The notes under the pieces: generated by a model
The model's database searches: none
What the model saw: only the letters and a program-made list of their open reading frames with translations
What the model was told of the DNA's origin: nothing
NCBI GenBank assembly: GCA_002733215.1
Contig: NVUY01000024.1
Span: forward strand, 1 to 37,547
Length of the DNA stretch: 37,547 bases
Source of the DNA: Sulfurovum sp.
GTDB taxonomy: Bacteria > Campylobacterota > Campylobacteria > Campylobacterales > Sulfurovaceae
Direction: 5' to 3'
Shown: piece after piece, positions 30,685-37,303 of the stretch
Layout of the letters: every line of letters begins with the position of its first letter
Numbering within the stretch: the stretch's first letter is position 1
Made by a program: the position numbers and the translations under genes

Positions 30685-31953
30685 ATGAACAACGATAAGA
30701 ACACTACAGATTTTGATTATTTCAATACTTTATTAGTCCACAGTGTAGGTGGAAGAGTAGGTCCTATCGCGCCGGCTATCATACCTTCAGCAGCATTCGG
30801 ATATGAAAATGCCCAGGAGGCAGAAGGTATTTTTGCCGCAGAGGTGAACAAACCACTTTATGCAAGAATCGGCAACCCGACCAATGCGAAACTCGAAGGT
30901 ATCGTAGCCAAGTTTGAGGGCGGTTTTGGCGCCATAGCTACTTCTTCAGGTATGGGTGCCATCTCTATGGTCTGTACGGCTTTTTTAAATACAGGAGATG
31001 AGTTACTTTGTATCGGAGGTTTCTTTGGCGGGACATACTCACTGGTCAATGAGACACTTGCGCGTTTTGGTGTGACAAACAGTTTTTGTACGGTGGATGA
31101 TTTTGCACATATTGAATCAACGCTGCAAAGAGGGGTTAAAATGGTCATTATGGAATCTGTGGGGAACCCAAGTCTTACACTCCCCGACGTTCAACGTATC
31201 ATTGATCTGTGTAACACATATGAGACCTTGTTAATGATAGACAATACAGCCACACCTCTTTTACTTAGACCGCTTGCGATGGGCGCAGATATTGTGGTGC
31301 ACTCTTCTACTAAAAATATGTCCGGACACTCGGCAGCACTTGGTGGTGTAGCCGTGTTTAGAGAGGTTAAAGAAGAGGGTGACAAACTACTCAATGAAAA
31401 GTATGCAGATGTGCATAAGATCGTAAAAAAGATGGGTAAAAAAGCATTTATCCCTATCTGTAAAAAACGTGCCATCCGTGATTTTGGCATGACAGCTAAT
31501 GCCTTTGGTTCCTTTATGACCATGGTAGGACTTGAAACACTTTCACTCAGAGTAGAAAGAATTAACCAAAGTGTAGAGAAAATTTCTCTCTTGCTTGATG
31601 AGAAATTTCCGGAGGGGGTAAGTGTCAATCATCCTTGTTTGCCTGCAAGCCCTGATAATGCACGATATAAAGCTGACTTTGCACAGGGATGTGGTCCACT
31701 TTTGAGTATAGACTGTGGTACTAAAGAGAGAGCATTTGCTTTATTAAATAAGCTGGATCTTGTTATCCTCACAGCCAACATAGGTGACAACAGAACACTG
31801 GCACTTCATATGAGAAGTACGATCTATTCTGACTTTAGCGAGGAAGCATGTAAGTTTTTAGGTGTAAGTGACGGGCTTATCCGTGTTTCCATAGGTTTGG
31901 AAGATCCTCAAGTTATTGCAGAAGATTTCTTACAAGCAGCATCTTCGCTGTAA
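30685..31953 (+). CDS. PLP-dependent trans-sulfuration enzyme
   Basis: A 422-residue enzyme of the Cys/Met metabolism family (O-acetylhomoserine sulfhydrylase, cystathionine synthase or lyase, methionine gamma-lyase). The substrate loop PLYARIGNPTNAKLE, the cofactor-stacking region SSGMGAIS, DNTATP and the PLP Lys in VVHSSTKNMSGHS are all present. C-terminal GDNRTL and LIRVSIGLEDP are standard. The length and family do not decide between sulfhydrylase and lyase. It follows the Rrf2 gene closely, in an operon with DUF4395. Confidence 0.9.
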   Translation: MNNDKNTTDFDYFNTLLVHSVGGRVGPIAPAIIPSAAFGYENAQEAEGIFAAEVNKPLYARIGNPTNAKLEGIVAKFEGGFGAIATSSGMGAISMVCTAFLNTGDELLCIGGFFGGTYSLVNETLARFGVTNSFCTVDDFAHIESTLQRGVKMVIMESVGNPSLTLPDVQRIIDLCNTYETLLMIDNTATPLLLRPLAMGADIVVHSSTKNMSGHSAALGGVAVFREVKEEGDKLLNEKYADVHKIVKKMGKKAFIPICKKRAIRDFGMTANAFGSFMTMVGLETLSLRVERINQSVEKISLLLDEKFPEGVSVNHPCLPASPDNARYKADFAQGCGPLLSIDCGTKERAFALLNKLDLVILTANIGDNRTLALHMRSTIYSDFSEEACKFLGVSDGLIRVSIGLEDPQVIAEDFLQAASSL

Positions 31954-31956
31954 GCT

Positions 31957-33180
31957 GTGACATTGAGAGACACACTTTTAGGTTTAATCCTTTTCCCTAT
32001 ACTTTTGTTGGTTTCACTGGAAGCTAACAGCGATAAACAGGGATTGGCATACTTGAACAAGATCCGAGAACATACCGGACTCATAGCATTCAAATCCAAT
32101 AAAGCTTTGAAAAAGGCAGCCGCTTCTCATGCCAAGTATCTGGTACAAAATCAAATAAGTGGACACTATGAAAAAATCGGCAAATACTCCTACACGGGAC
32201 GTACCCCTTCAAAGCGGGTTATTAAAGCGGGTTATCCTTCCCATTTTGTGATGGAAAACCTTTCTGTCAATACCACAGGGGCAGACAAATCCATAGATAA
32301 GCTTTTTTCTGCCATCTATCATCGTTTTGTTTTTTTGAATTTGGATAAAGATGAGATAGGTATCGGTAGCTATTTTACAAAGAAAAAAAGAAGAATCAAA
32401 TCTGCTTATGTCTATAATCTGGGGTTATCCGGTATTTCACATCTGTGTCAAAGATCATTTAAGATGACAAATGGTGAATACTATATGAAAAACATCTGCA
32501 GACAAAATGACAAGATGATACCACGCTCACGCTTTAGAGAGGAAAAAGAGTATATACGGCGAAAGAACAAAGATATCATCGTTTATCCTTACGCTAACCA
32601 AAAGCATATCTGGCCTGCTTTTTACAATGAATCTCCGGATCCTCTGCCAAAGTACAAAGTGAGCGGTTTTCCCATCTCTGTGCAGTTCAACCCTGCAAAT
32701 TTTAAAAATGTAAAGTTGAAATCTTTTCGTCTTTATGATGAAAAGGGAAAAGAGCTAAAAAAGACCAGGATACTCCAACATAAAAATGACCATAACCATC
32801 TTTTTACTAAACTTGAATTCGCATTGATGCCCTTGGCAAGACTAGAGTTTGGCAGAACATATACGGCAGTATTTGAAGCTGTAGCGGATGGAAGAAAAGT
32901 AAAAAAACGCTGGTATTTCAGGACAGAAGATCCTAAAGAGAGAGTGTACAGAATTACGCAAAATAAAACAACTTTAAAGGTGAGATCAGGATCTAGCGCT
33001 ATACTCTATATTGTCCCAAGATCACGCAAAGACATTTTGCGAGGGTCTAAGTCAAGAGGAGGTATCAAAGTTTCTTTTCTTGATCAAAATACTTTAAAAG
33101 TGATCTTCCCGAAGAGACGCTCTTCGGGAAGGGTGAGTTTAGATTTCGGAAAGAGGAAAGTCTACTTTACTATAGAGTAA
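31957..33180 (+). CDS. CAP/SCP-domain protein, secreted
   Basis: A 407-residue protein with an N-terminal hydrophobic export signal (LLGLILFPILLLVSLEA) and a CAP domain at about 25-150 (LNKIREHTGLIAF, ASHAKYLVQNQISGHYE, VMENLSV, EIGIGSYF), whose His/Glu cleft can bind divalent metal. The C-terminal half is basic and beta-rich and not recognised. The start is a GTG at 31957, 3 bp after the previous stop; a TTG at 31963 is possible. There is no ribosome site of its own, so translation is probably coupled. Convergent with sppA. Confidence 0.8.
   Translation: MTLRDTLLGLILFPILLLVSLEANSDKQGLAYLNKIREHTGLIAFKSNKALKKAAASHAKYLVQNQISGHYEKIGKYSYTGRTPSKRVIKAGYPSHFVMENLSVNTTGADKSIDKLFSAIYHRFVFLNLDKDEIGIGSYFTKKKRRIKSAYVYNLGLSGISHLCQRSFKMTNGEYYMKNICRQNDKMIPRSRFREEKEYIRRKNKDIIVYPYANQKHIWPAFYNESPDPLPKYKVSGFPISVQFNPANFKNVKLKSFRLYDEKGKELKKTRILQHKNDHNHLFTKLEFALMPLARLEFGRTYTAVFEAVADGRKVKKRWYFRTEDPKERVYRITQNKTTLKVRSGSSAILYIVPRSRKDILRGSKSRGGIKVSFLDQNTLKVIFPKRRSSGRVSLDFGKRKVYFTIE
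33105..33131 (-). terminator. Intragenic 12-bp perfect hairpin, possible sppA terminator
   Basis: Arms CTTCCCGAAGAG and CTCTTCGGGAAG flank a 3-nt loop inside the end of the CAP-domain gene. On the minus strand it lies 66 bp after the sppA stop and is followed by ATCACTTTT. It may terminate sppA transcripts running into the convergent gene. Confidence 0.45.
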
Positions 33181-33196
33181 TTACAAAGAAGAATGA

Positions 33197-34051
33197 TCAC
33201 AGGGAAGCTTTTAATCCATAAAAGTAACTTTGCAGCTGCATGATGCTCTTGGTTCCCAGTTGGTCTATGAAGGACTCCAGTTTATCTTTTTCTTTCCATG
33301 AAGGTTTTGTGACCTTTGCAAGTGCCTGCACTTTTGCTTTGGCTTGTGCTATGACACCCACGGTATCGATAAGTCCTGCTTCTTTCGCTCTTTTGGCTGA
33401 AAAGATATGCGCATCGGCATAGGCTTTTGCATTGCTTACCTCTAAGTCTCTGGCCTCAGCTACATCTTTCACAAAGAGATCATAGGTATCTTTTGTAAGT
33501 CTTTCAAGTTCTGCTCTCTCTTCAGCTGTCCATTCTCTTGTTGGTGTACCGGCTTCTTTGTAGGTACCTTCTTTGACTATTTGTGTTTTGATACCGATGG
33601 TATTCATAAGCTCTTCTATATTGGCACTTTCCATAATGACCCCTATAGAACCAACGATAGAACCGGGATTTGCGATGATCGTATGGGCATAGATAGAGGC
33701 ATAGTAAGATCCGCTTGCCATAATACCCGAAGCATAGGCAACCACAGGCTTGTGTTTGTTAAGTTCTTTGATCGCATAGGCTATCTCTATAGAGGGAGGG
33801 ACCGCACCACCCGGTGAGTTGACGTTCAGCAGTACGCCTTTGATCTTCGTATCTTTTTGTGCCTCTTCGATCTCTTTGAGTATGGCATCGGCAGTCATAA
33901 TGGGACCGGTGAGTTTTATCTCCTGCAGGTTCGCCGGGTTGAGTTGTGCAGTGGATGAGGGCATAAAGACAACAAAAACGATGAGTAAAAAGATCATCCC
34001 CATAAAGTGTTGGCCTATCCATTTGATCATAGTTCCTAGTGCTTTAAACAT
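33197..34051 (-). CDS. sppA: Signal peptide peptidase SppA
   Basis: A 284-residue membrane-anchored serine protease that degrades cleaved signal peptides. One N-terminal helix (FMGMIFLLIVFVVFM) is followed by the protease domain with nucleophile S113 in GIMASGSYYAS and general base K165 in GTYKEAGTP, the Ser-Lys dyad of the short, single-domain SppA36K type. NSPGGAV is the conserved ClpP-fold loop. It overlaps the amidohydrolase gene by 8 nt, so both are co-transcribed. Confidence 0.95.
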   Translation of the reverse strand: MFKALGTMIKWIGQHFMGMIFLLIVFVVFMPSSTAQLNPANLQEIKLTGPIMTADAILKEIEEAQKDTKIKGVLLNVNSPGGAVPPSIEIAYAIKELNKHKPVVAYASGIMASGSYYASIYAHTIIANPGSIVGSIGVIMESANIEELMNTIGIKTQIVKEGTYKEAGTPTREWTAEERAELERLTKDTYDLFVKDVAEARDLEVSNAKAYADAHIFSAKRAKEAGLIDTVGVIAQAKAKVQALAKVTKPSWKEKDKLESFIDQLGTKSIMQLQSYFYGLKASL

Positions 34052-35258
34052 ATTTAATTCCTTCTATATATACTTCTGAAACCTCTTTGGTGTGCAAAAT
34101 AGTCCAAAGGGCTAACTCTTCTTCTCTTTTTGGTGTTTCCGGCAGTGTGATGACTGCAAAGTCTGCGAGTTTGTCTACTGCAATTTTACCACAGTTGAGC
34201 CCCAGTATATCTGCTGCATCAGCCGTGACTGTTTTAAGTAATCTGTTGGAAAGTTCCTGGATGGGGATATCATTGTGTAACATAAGGGCTGCTCTAAGTT
34301 CATCAAAGATACTGAGTGAGTCATTTGAACTAAGTCCGTCTGTAGCAACAGAGAAAGGAAGGTCAAGATCTTCTATGGCAAGTCTTCCACAACCCAGATA
34401 ACGGTTGGAGCGGGGGCAGTGTGCGATGGTGTGTCCCATTTGTGCCAGGTAGTCCAACTCTACTTTATTTGCCTGTACACAGTGGGTAAAGTGTGTAGGG
34501 TAAGTGTCAAAGGCATACATAAACTCTTGAATGTTTGTGACTGGGGTAGAGGTCTTAAAATACTTTTCAAAAAAGCCTTTGAGTTCACCTTCACCTTTTT
34601 CCAGCCACTCTCTTTCGGCCTGTGATTCCAAAAAATGGGCAGAGAGAGGCAGTTTATGCTGTTTAGCTACATTGACTGCCTTTTGCAAGATGATGGGGTG
34701 TACGGAGTAGGGAGAGTGTATCGCAACAGCAGGGGTGATACGCGCTTCTTTTTTGCAAGACATACTTGCCTGGACACGCTCCATAAAATCACCATAGAGC
34801 ATATCGGCATACATAGCATTTGAGCCTATGAGTTCATTGAAAAACACCACACGCTGAGGGGTCTTTTCACACACTTCAAGCTCATTACCAAAGCTTGAGA
34901 TGGCTCCAAAAGTGGTAATGCCGGAACGTAACATAGCTTCACATTCATCCATCATCACCGCATTATCACATTTACCTACAAGATCTTCCCGATGCTCTAT
35001 GACCGTGTCCAGCCAGGGCATGAATGAACCGTACTTCAGGGATGTTTTATTGGCTGAGAATTCCAAATGTACATGGGTGTTGATAAAGCCGGGGTAAATG
35101 ACCGAGTGTGATTCTGTTTGTATGATCTCTGCATGAGGGTATTTTTTCTCTAATACTTCCAAAGTGTCTATGGCTTGGATAGTATCCGTAAATGCAAGGG
35201 CTTGATCTTTTACATGACCATTGGGGGTGTAGATGTAGTCTGCTACAAGTATTTTCAT
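34044..35258 (-). CDS. Amidohydrolase, aminofutalosine-deaminase-like
   Basis: A 404-residue metal-dependent hydrolase of the amidohydrolase superfamily. Metal ligands: HxH at H62/H64 in GFINTHVHLEF, His in PLSAHFLES, His in THFTHCV and Asp in VATDGLSSNDS. The arrangement and length fit the MtaD/aminofutalosine deaminase branch that Campylobacterota use in the futalosine route to menaquinone, deaminating aminofutalosine. The assignment to that substrate rests on family and inferred taxonomy, not on a diagnostic residue. It is the first gene of the pair with sppA. Confidence 0.82.
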   Translation of the reverse strand: MKILVADYIYTPNGHVKDQALAFTDTIQAIDTLEVLEKKYPHAEIIQTESHSVIYPGFINTHVHLEFSANKTSLKYGSFMPWLDTVIEHREDLVGKCDNAVMMDECEAMLRSGITTFGAISSFGNELEVCEKTPQRVVFFNELIGSNAMYADMLYGDFMERVQASMSCKKEARITPAVAIHSPYSVHPIILQKAVNVAKQHKLPLSAHFLESQAEREWLEKGEGELKGFFEKYFKTSTPVTNIQEFMYAFDTYPTHFTHCVQANKVELDYLAQMGHTIAHCPRSNRYLGCGRLAIEDLDLPFSVATDGLSSNDSLSIFDELRAALMLHNDIPIQELSNRLLKTVTADAADILGLNCGKIAVDKLADFAVITLPETPKREEELALWTILHTKEVSEVYIEGIKYV

Positions 35259-35268
35259 GGGTGTGCCT

Positions 35269-35475
35269 TTATATGAGCGTATAATTTGGATTTAAAGTTT
35301 TTGCTACGGTTTCATGGATATGTTTAATGAGTATATCATCAACTGCACCTATTTTCTCTATAAGTTGTTCATTTGCAAAGTTTTTTACTTGGAAACAGTC
35401 TATTGCAGATGTTTTATTGAGACCAGTAGAACTATTTGCTTTAATATTTATCATCCAAGGGTAGTGTGCATAAGT
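35269..35475 (-). pseudogene. C-terminal fragment of a MazF/PemK-like toxin
   Basis: About 68 residues remain open to a TAA stop. YPWMINIKANSSTGL, SAIDCFQVKNF and LIEKIGAVDDILIKHIHETV match the C-terminal half of MazF/PemK endoribonucleases (strand, RIxxx-type segment, terminal helix). The N-terminal catalytic beta strands are missing. It lies just left of the last attC site, so it is probably the remains of a further toxin cassette. Confidence 0.6.
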
Positions 35476-35487
35476 TTATTTCCAATC

Positions 35488-35556
35488 TGTTAATGTTTAT
35501 CGTGAGCAATATTTTTCCGGCTAGGATAAAATATTGGCTCCTGTGTTTTGTTTAGC
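35488..35556 (-). other. attC recombination site 3
   Basis: On the minus strand it starts GCTAAAC and ends ATTAACA, where the canonical G of GTT has become A, so recombination may be impaired. CAATATTTTATCC and GGAAAAATATTG pair around the central TAGCC. The stop TAA of the antitoxin gene lies in the R'' box. The arm GTTTATCGTGAGC (plus strand) is shared with site 1. Confidence 0.75.
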
Positions 35557-35821
35557 TTGCGTGTGAGTGGTCTGTTTCTGCTTTAAGTCTTTCCGCAATC
35601 CAAACTTTAATAATGGATTGTCTTGTAACACCAATTTTTTTTGCTTCTTGATCTAAAGCTTGAATGACCCATTCAGGAAAATCGACATTTACTTTTTTGG
35701 TATTAGTTTTTAATTGATTAAAGTCTTTTAACTTAACTGATTTTGAAAAATCCAGATATTCACTGATATCTTCATTATTGTCAAATTTATCATCAAATTC
35801 TTTAGCTGTTATTGTTTTCAT
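35552..35821 (-). CDS. BrnA-type antitoxin, orphaned
   Basis: An 89-residue antitoxin; the start is the ATG at 35821 with GAGGAG upstream, giving MKTITAKEFDDKFD and matching the other BrnA copy at 36071. The N-terminal acidic region (NNEDISEYLD) is followed by a ribbon-helix-helix DNA-binding domain (VNVDFPEWVIQALDQEAKKI, GVTRQSIIKVWIAERL). It should neutralise a BrnT toxin and repress its own promoter. The toxin before it is reduced to a 27-codon stub, so this antitoxin is an orphan, perhaps cross-acting with the complete BrnT nearby. Confidence 0.85.
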   Translation of the reverse strand: MKTITAKEFDDKFDNNEDISEYLDFSKSVKLKDFNQLKTNTKKVNVDFPEWVIQALDQEAKKIGVTRQSIIKVWIAERLKAETDHSHAS

Positions 35822-35840
35822 AATTTTTCTCCTCATTTTT

Positions 35841-35924
35841 TCATAAGCTTTGAGCTTCAATGAAATCGATACCATGCTTTTTTCTATTGATACGACTTTT
35901 ATTATTATCGTATTTAAACTTCAT
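35841..35924 (-). pseudogene. BrnT toxin stub (27 codons)
   Basis: It begins MKFKYDNNKSRINRKKHGID with AAAGGG upstream and runs 27 codons to TGA. It aligns with the first 27 residues of the intact BrnT at 36306 (MKYEYDENKSLSNKQKHAID). The remaining two thirds, including the catalytic RNase part, are deleted, and the BrnA gene follows immediately. Confidence 0.75.
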
Positions 35925-35956
35925 AATTTCCCTTTAAATATAGTTTAGGTATATTA

Positions 35957-35985
35957 ATTATACTTTAAAAGTATATTAAAGTCAA
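35957..35985 (-). promoter_or_regulatory. Promoter and operator of the BrnT-stub/BrnA cassette
   Basis: In transcription direction TTGACT and TATAAT are 17 bp apart. Between and over the -10 lies the 17-bp inverted repeat TATACTTT-T-AAAGTATA (35959-35975), a likely autoregulatory site for the RHH antitoxin. Promoter strength seems preserved although the toxin is lost. Confidence 0.7.
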
Positions 35986-36008
35986 ACTTGTGAAATGTAG
36001 ATGGAGTA

Positions 36009-36076
36009 AGCTAACGGGTGAATATAGCCAATATATTTACGCTAGGTAATTTATTGACTACTATTTTTTGTTATAC
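36009..36076 (-). other. attC recombination site 4
   Basis: On the minus strand it starts GTATAAC and ends GTTAGCT, 68 bp in total. CAATAAATTAC and GTAAATATATTG pair imperfectly around CTAGC, leaving extrahelical bases as attC sites require. The stop TAA of BrnA lies in R''. Confidence 0.82.
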
Positions 36077-36316
36077 GGCTACTTTTTTATGCTCAATTTG
36101 CATAATCTTATCAGCTAACCAAGTTTTAATTATAGCTTGACGACTGACTCCAATCTGCTGTGCTTCTTCATCAAGTTTTTTAACCATCCAAGTTGGAAAG
36201 TCAATATTAATTCTTTTAGGTTCTAGGTTTGGTCTTTTTATTGTTGACATATCAAGGTATTCAATAATATCTTCTTCATTATCATCAAATATTTTGTCAA
36301 ATTCTTTAGCTTTCAT
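36071..36316 (-). CDS. brnA: BrnA-type antitoxin
   Basis: An 81-residue RHH antitoxin beginning MKAKEFDKIFDDNEED at ATG 36316 (GGAG 10 nt upstream); an in-frame TTG at 36325 lies too close to that site to be preferred. INIDFPTWMVKKLDEEAQQI and GVSRQAIIKTWLADKI form the ribbon-helix-helix. It overlaps the BrnT gene by 11 nt, the usual toxin-first order of brnTA. Its stop codon lies in attC site 4, so toxin and antitoxin form one cassette. Confidence 0.88.
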   Translation of the reverse strand: MKAKEFDKIFDDNEEDIIEYLDMSTIKRPNLEPKRINIDFPTWMVKKLDEEAQQIGVSRQAIIKTWLADKIMQIEHKKVAV

Positions 36317-36566
36317 AAATTTCAATCTCCTTTTGTCTTGATCTTCTTATAGAGATAATTCTGACTTTATCTTCACGATAGGTAATGACAGCAGTGTAAA
36401 ATTTATTTTTAATTTTTCCAATGTTGACATATCTCTCTTCTGCTGAAAATGATGTTTTAATTTCAAGTAACCTATTATCATTCCACAACTCTTTGGCTTC
36501 TTCAAAGTCAATGGCATGTTTTTGCTTATTTGATAAGCTTTTATTTTCATCATATTCGTACTTCAT
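36306..36566 (-). CDS. brnT: BrnT-type ribonuclease toxin
   Basis: An 86-residue RelE-fold RNase toxin. YEYDENKSLSNKQKHAIDFEEA is the family opening (D-x-x-K-x-x-x-N-x-x-K-H-x-I-x-F), followed by AEERYVNIGKI and IRRSRQKEIEIYES, containing the conserved R and SxRxxRxxE end that forms the active site. It cleaves RNA to arrest growth under stress unless bound by BrnA. No clear ribosome site precedes the ATG, which may keep toxin translation low. An AT-rich promoter region with TATACT lies about 20 bp upstream. Confidence 0.9.
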   Translation of the reverse strand: MKYEYDENKSLSNKQKHAIDFEEAKELWNDNRLLEIKTSFSAEERYVNIGKIKNKFYTAVITYREDKVRIISIRRSRQKEIEIYES

Positions 36567-36625
36567 ATAAAAAGTATATCATAATTATATGAAAATTATA
36601 AAATTTTGCTAAAGTTTGTGTGTAT

Positions 36626-36692
36626 GTATAACGGTTGAATAGAGCGAATAAGTGACCGCTAGGAATGTATTCGCTCCTATGTTTTGTTATAT
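36626..36692 (-). other. attC recombination site 5
   Basis: This is the best attC of the window. On the minus strand it starts ATATAAC and ends GTTATAC, 67 bp in total. TAGGAGCGAATA pairs with TATTCGCTCTA, with a single unpaired G, the extrahelical base that sets strand choice by the integrase. The centre reads CCTAGCGG. The stop TAA of the toxin gene lies in R''. Confidence 0.9.
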
Positions 36693-36980
36693 CCTTCTCT
36701 CTTTCCAATAGTTTGGTTTTCTTTGAAGTTGCATGATAGCTAAAATAATGATTTCATCATTTCTTTGATAGTAGATGACACCAAAGGGAAAACGGTTTGT
36801 TAGACATCGTCGTATGTCTCCATCTAGATTTTTCCAAGCCGTTGGAAACTCTAAAATTCTTTGGATTGTTTTTTGGACTTCATAGGCAAACTCTGAACCA
36901 AGATTTGTTTTGCATTCTTCATAGTAGTCAACTGAAGCATTTAATTCAAGCTCAGCATCGGGGTGAAAAAGGTAAGTCAT
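36687..36980 (-). CDS. RelE/ParE-family toxin
   Basis: A 97-residue toxin. FHPDAELELNASVDYYEECKTNLGSEFAYEV is the typical ParE/RelE helical hairpin; RRCLTNRFPFGVIYYQRNDEIIILAIMQLQRKPNYWKER is the beta-sheet core with the conserved R, P-F and final K-P-x-Y-W. The family contains gyrase poisons (ParE) and mRNA interferases (RelE), and the sequence alone does not tell which. The start codon directly follows the antitoxin stop. The stop lies in attC site 5, marking a self-contained cassette. Confidence 0.9.
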   Translation of the reverse strand: MTYLFHPDAELELNASVDYYEECKTNLGSEFAYEVQKTIQRILEFPTAWKNLDGDIRRCLTNRFPFGVIYYQRNDEIIILAIMQLQRKPNYWKERRI

Positions 36981-37214
36981 TTATGAGTTTAATTTTTGAG
37001 ATATTTTTTTAAAAACTTCATTTCCATCAACAAGAGATACACTATCTATCTCAATATCATTTTTTCTTTTGTTTACTTCTTTTATCCATAATGCATCTAT
37101 TGAACTGTTTAGAGGTGTAATACTTGCTAATATCTTATCAACAATTTTAGTTTTCATGTCTATTGGTAAAAGATCTATTTCATTGAATAGTTCTTCTTGT
37201 TTTAAGGCTAACAT
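36981..37214 (-). CDS. Addiction-module antitoxin (Unstab_antitox family)
   Basis: A 77-residue protein of the 'putative addiction module component' type: LFNEIDLLPIDMKTKIVDKILASI is the N-terminal helix pair, and ALWIKEVNKRKNDIEIDSVSLVDGNEVFKKI is the toxin-binding tail with the W-x-x-E-x-x-x-R pattern. It neutralises the ParE-like toxin encoded right after it. ATG 37214 has AAAGGA upstream, and a near-consensus promoter precedes it. Confidence 0.88.
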   Translation of the reverse strand: MLALKQEELFNEIDLLPIDMKTKIVDKILASITPLNSSIDALWIKEVNKRKNDIEIDSVSLVDGNEVFKKISQKLNS

Positions 37215-37234
37215 TTTAAGTCCTTTATTCTTTT

Positions 37235-37264
37235 ATTATAGCATATTTGTTTTTTGAGTATCAA
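37235..37264 (-). promoter_or_regulatory. Cassette-borne promoter of the ParE-type TA pair
   Basis: In transcription direction TTGATA and a perfect TATAAT are 18 bp apart, about 20 bp before the antitoxin start codon. Such private promoters let toxin-antitoxin cassettes be expressed anywhere in an array. Confidence 0.7.
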
Positions 37265-37303
37265 TATTGTAACTATCCCAAATCTTAAAATAAAAACTTA
37301 TGT

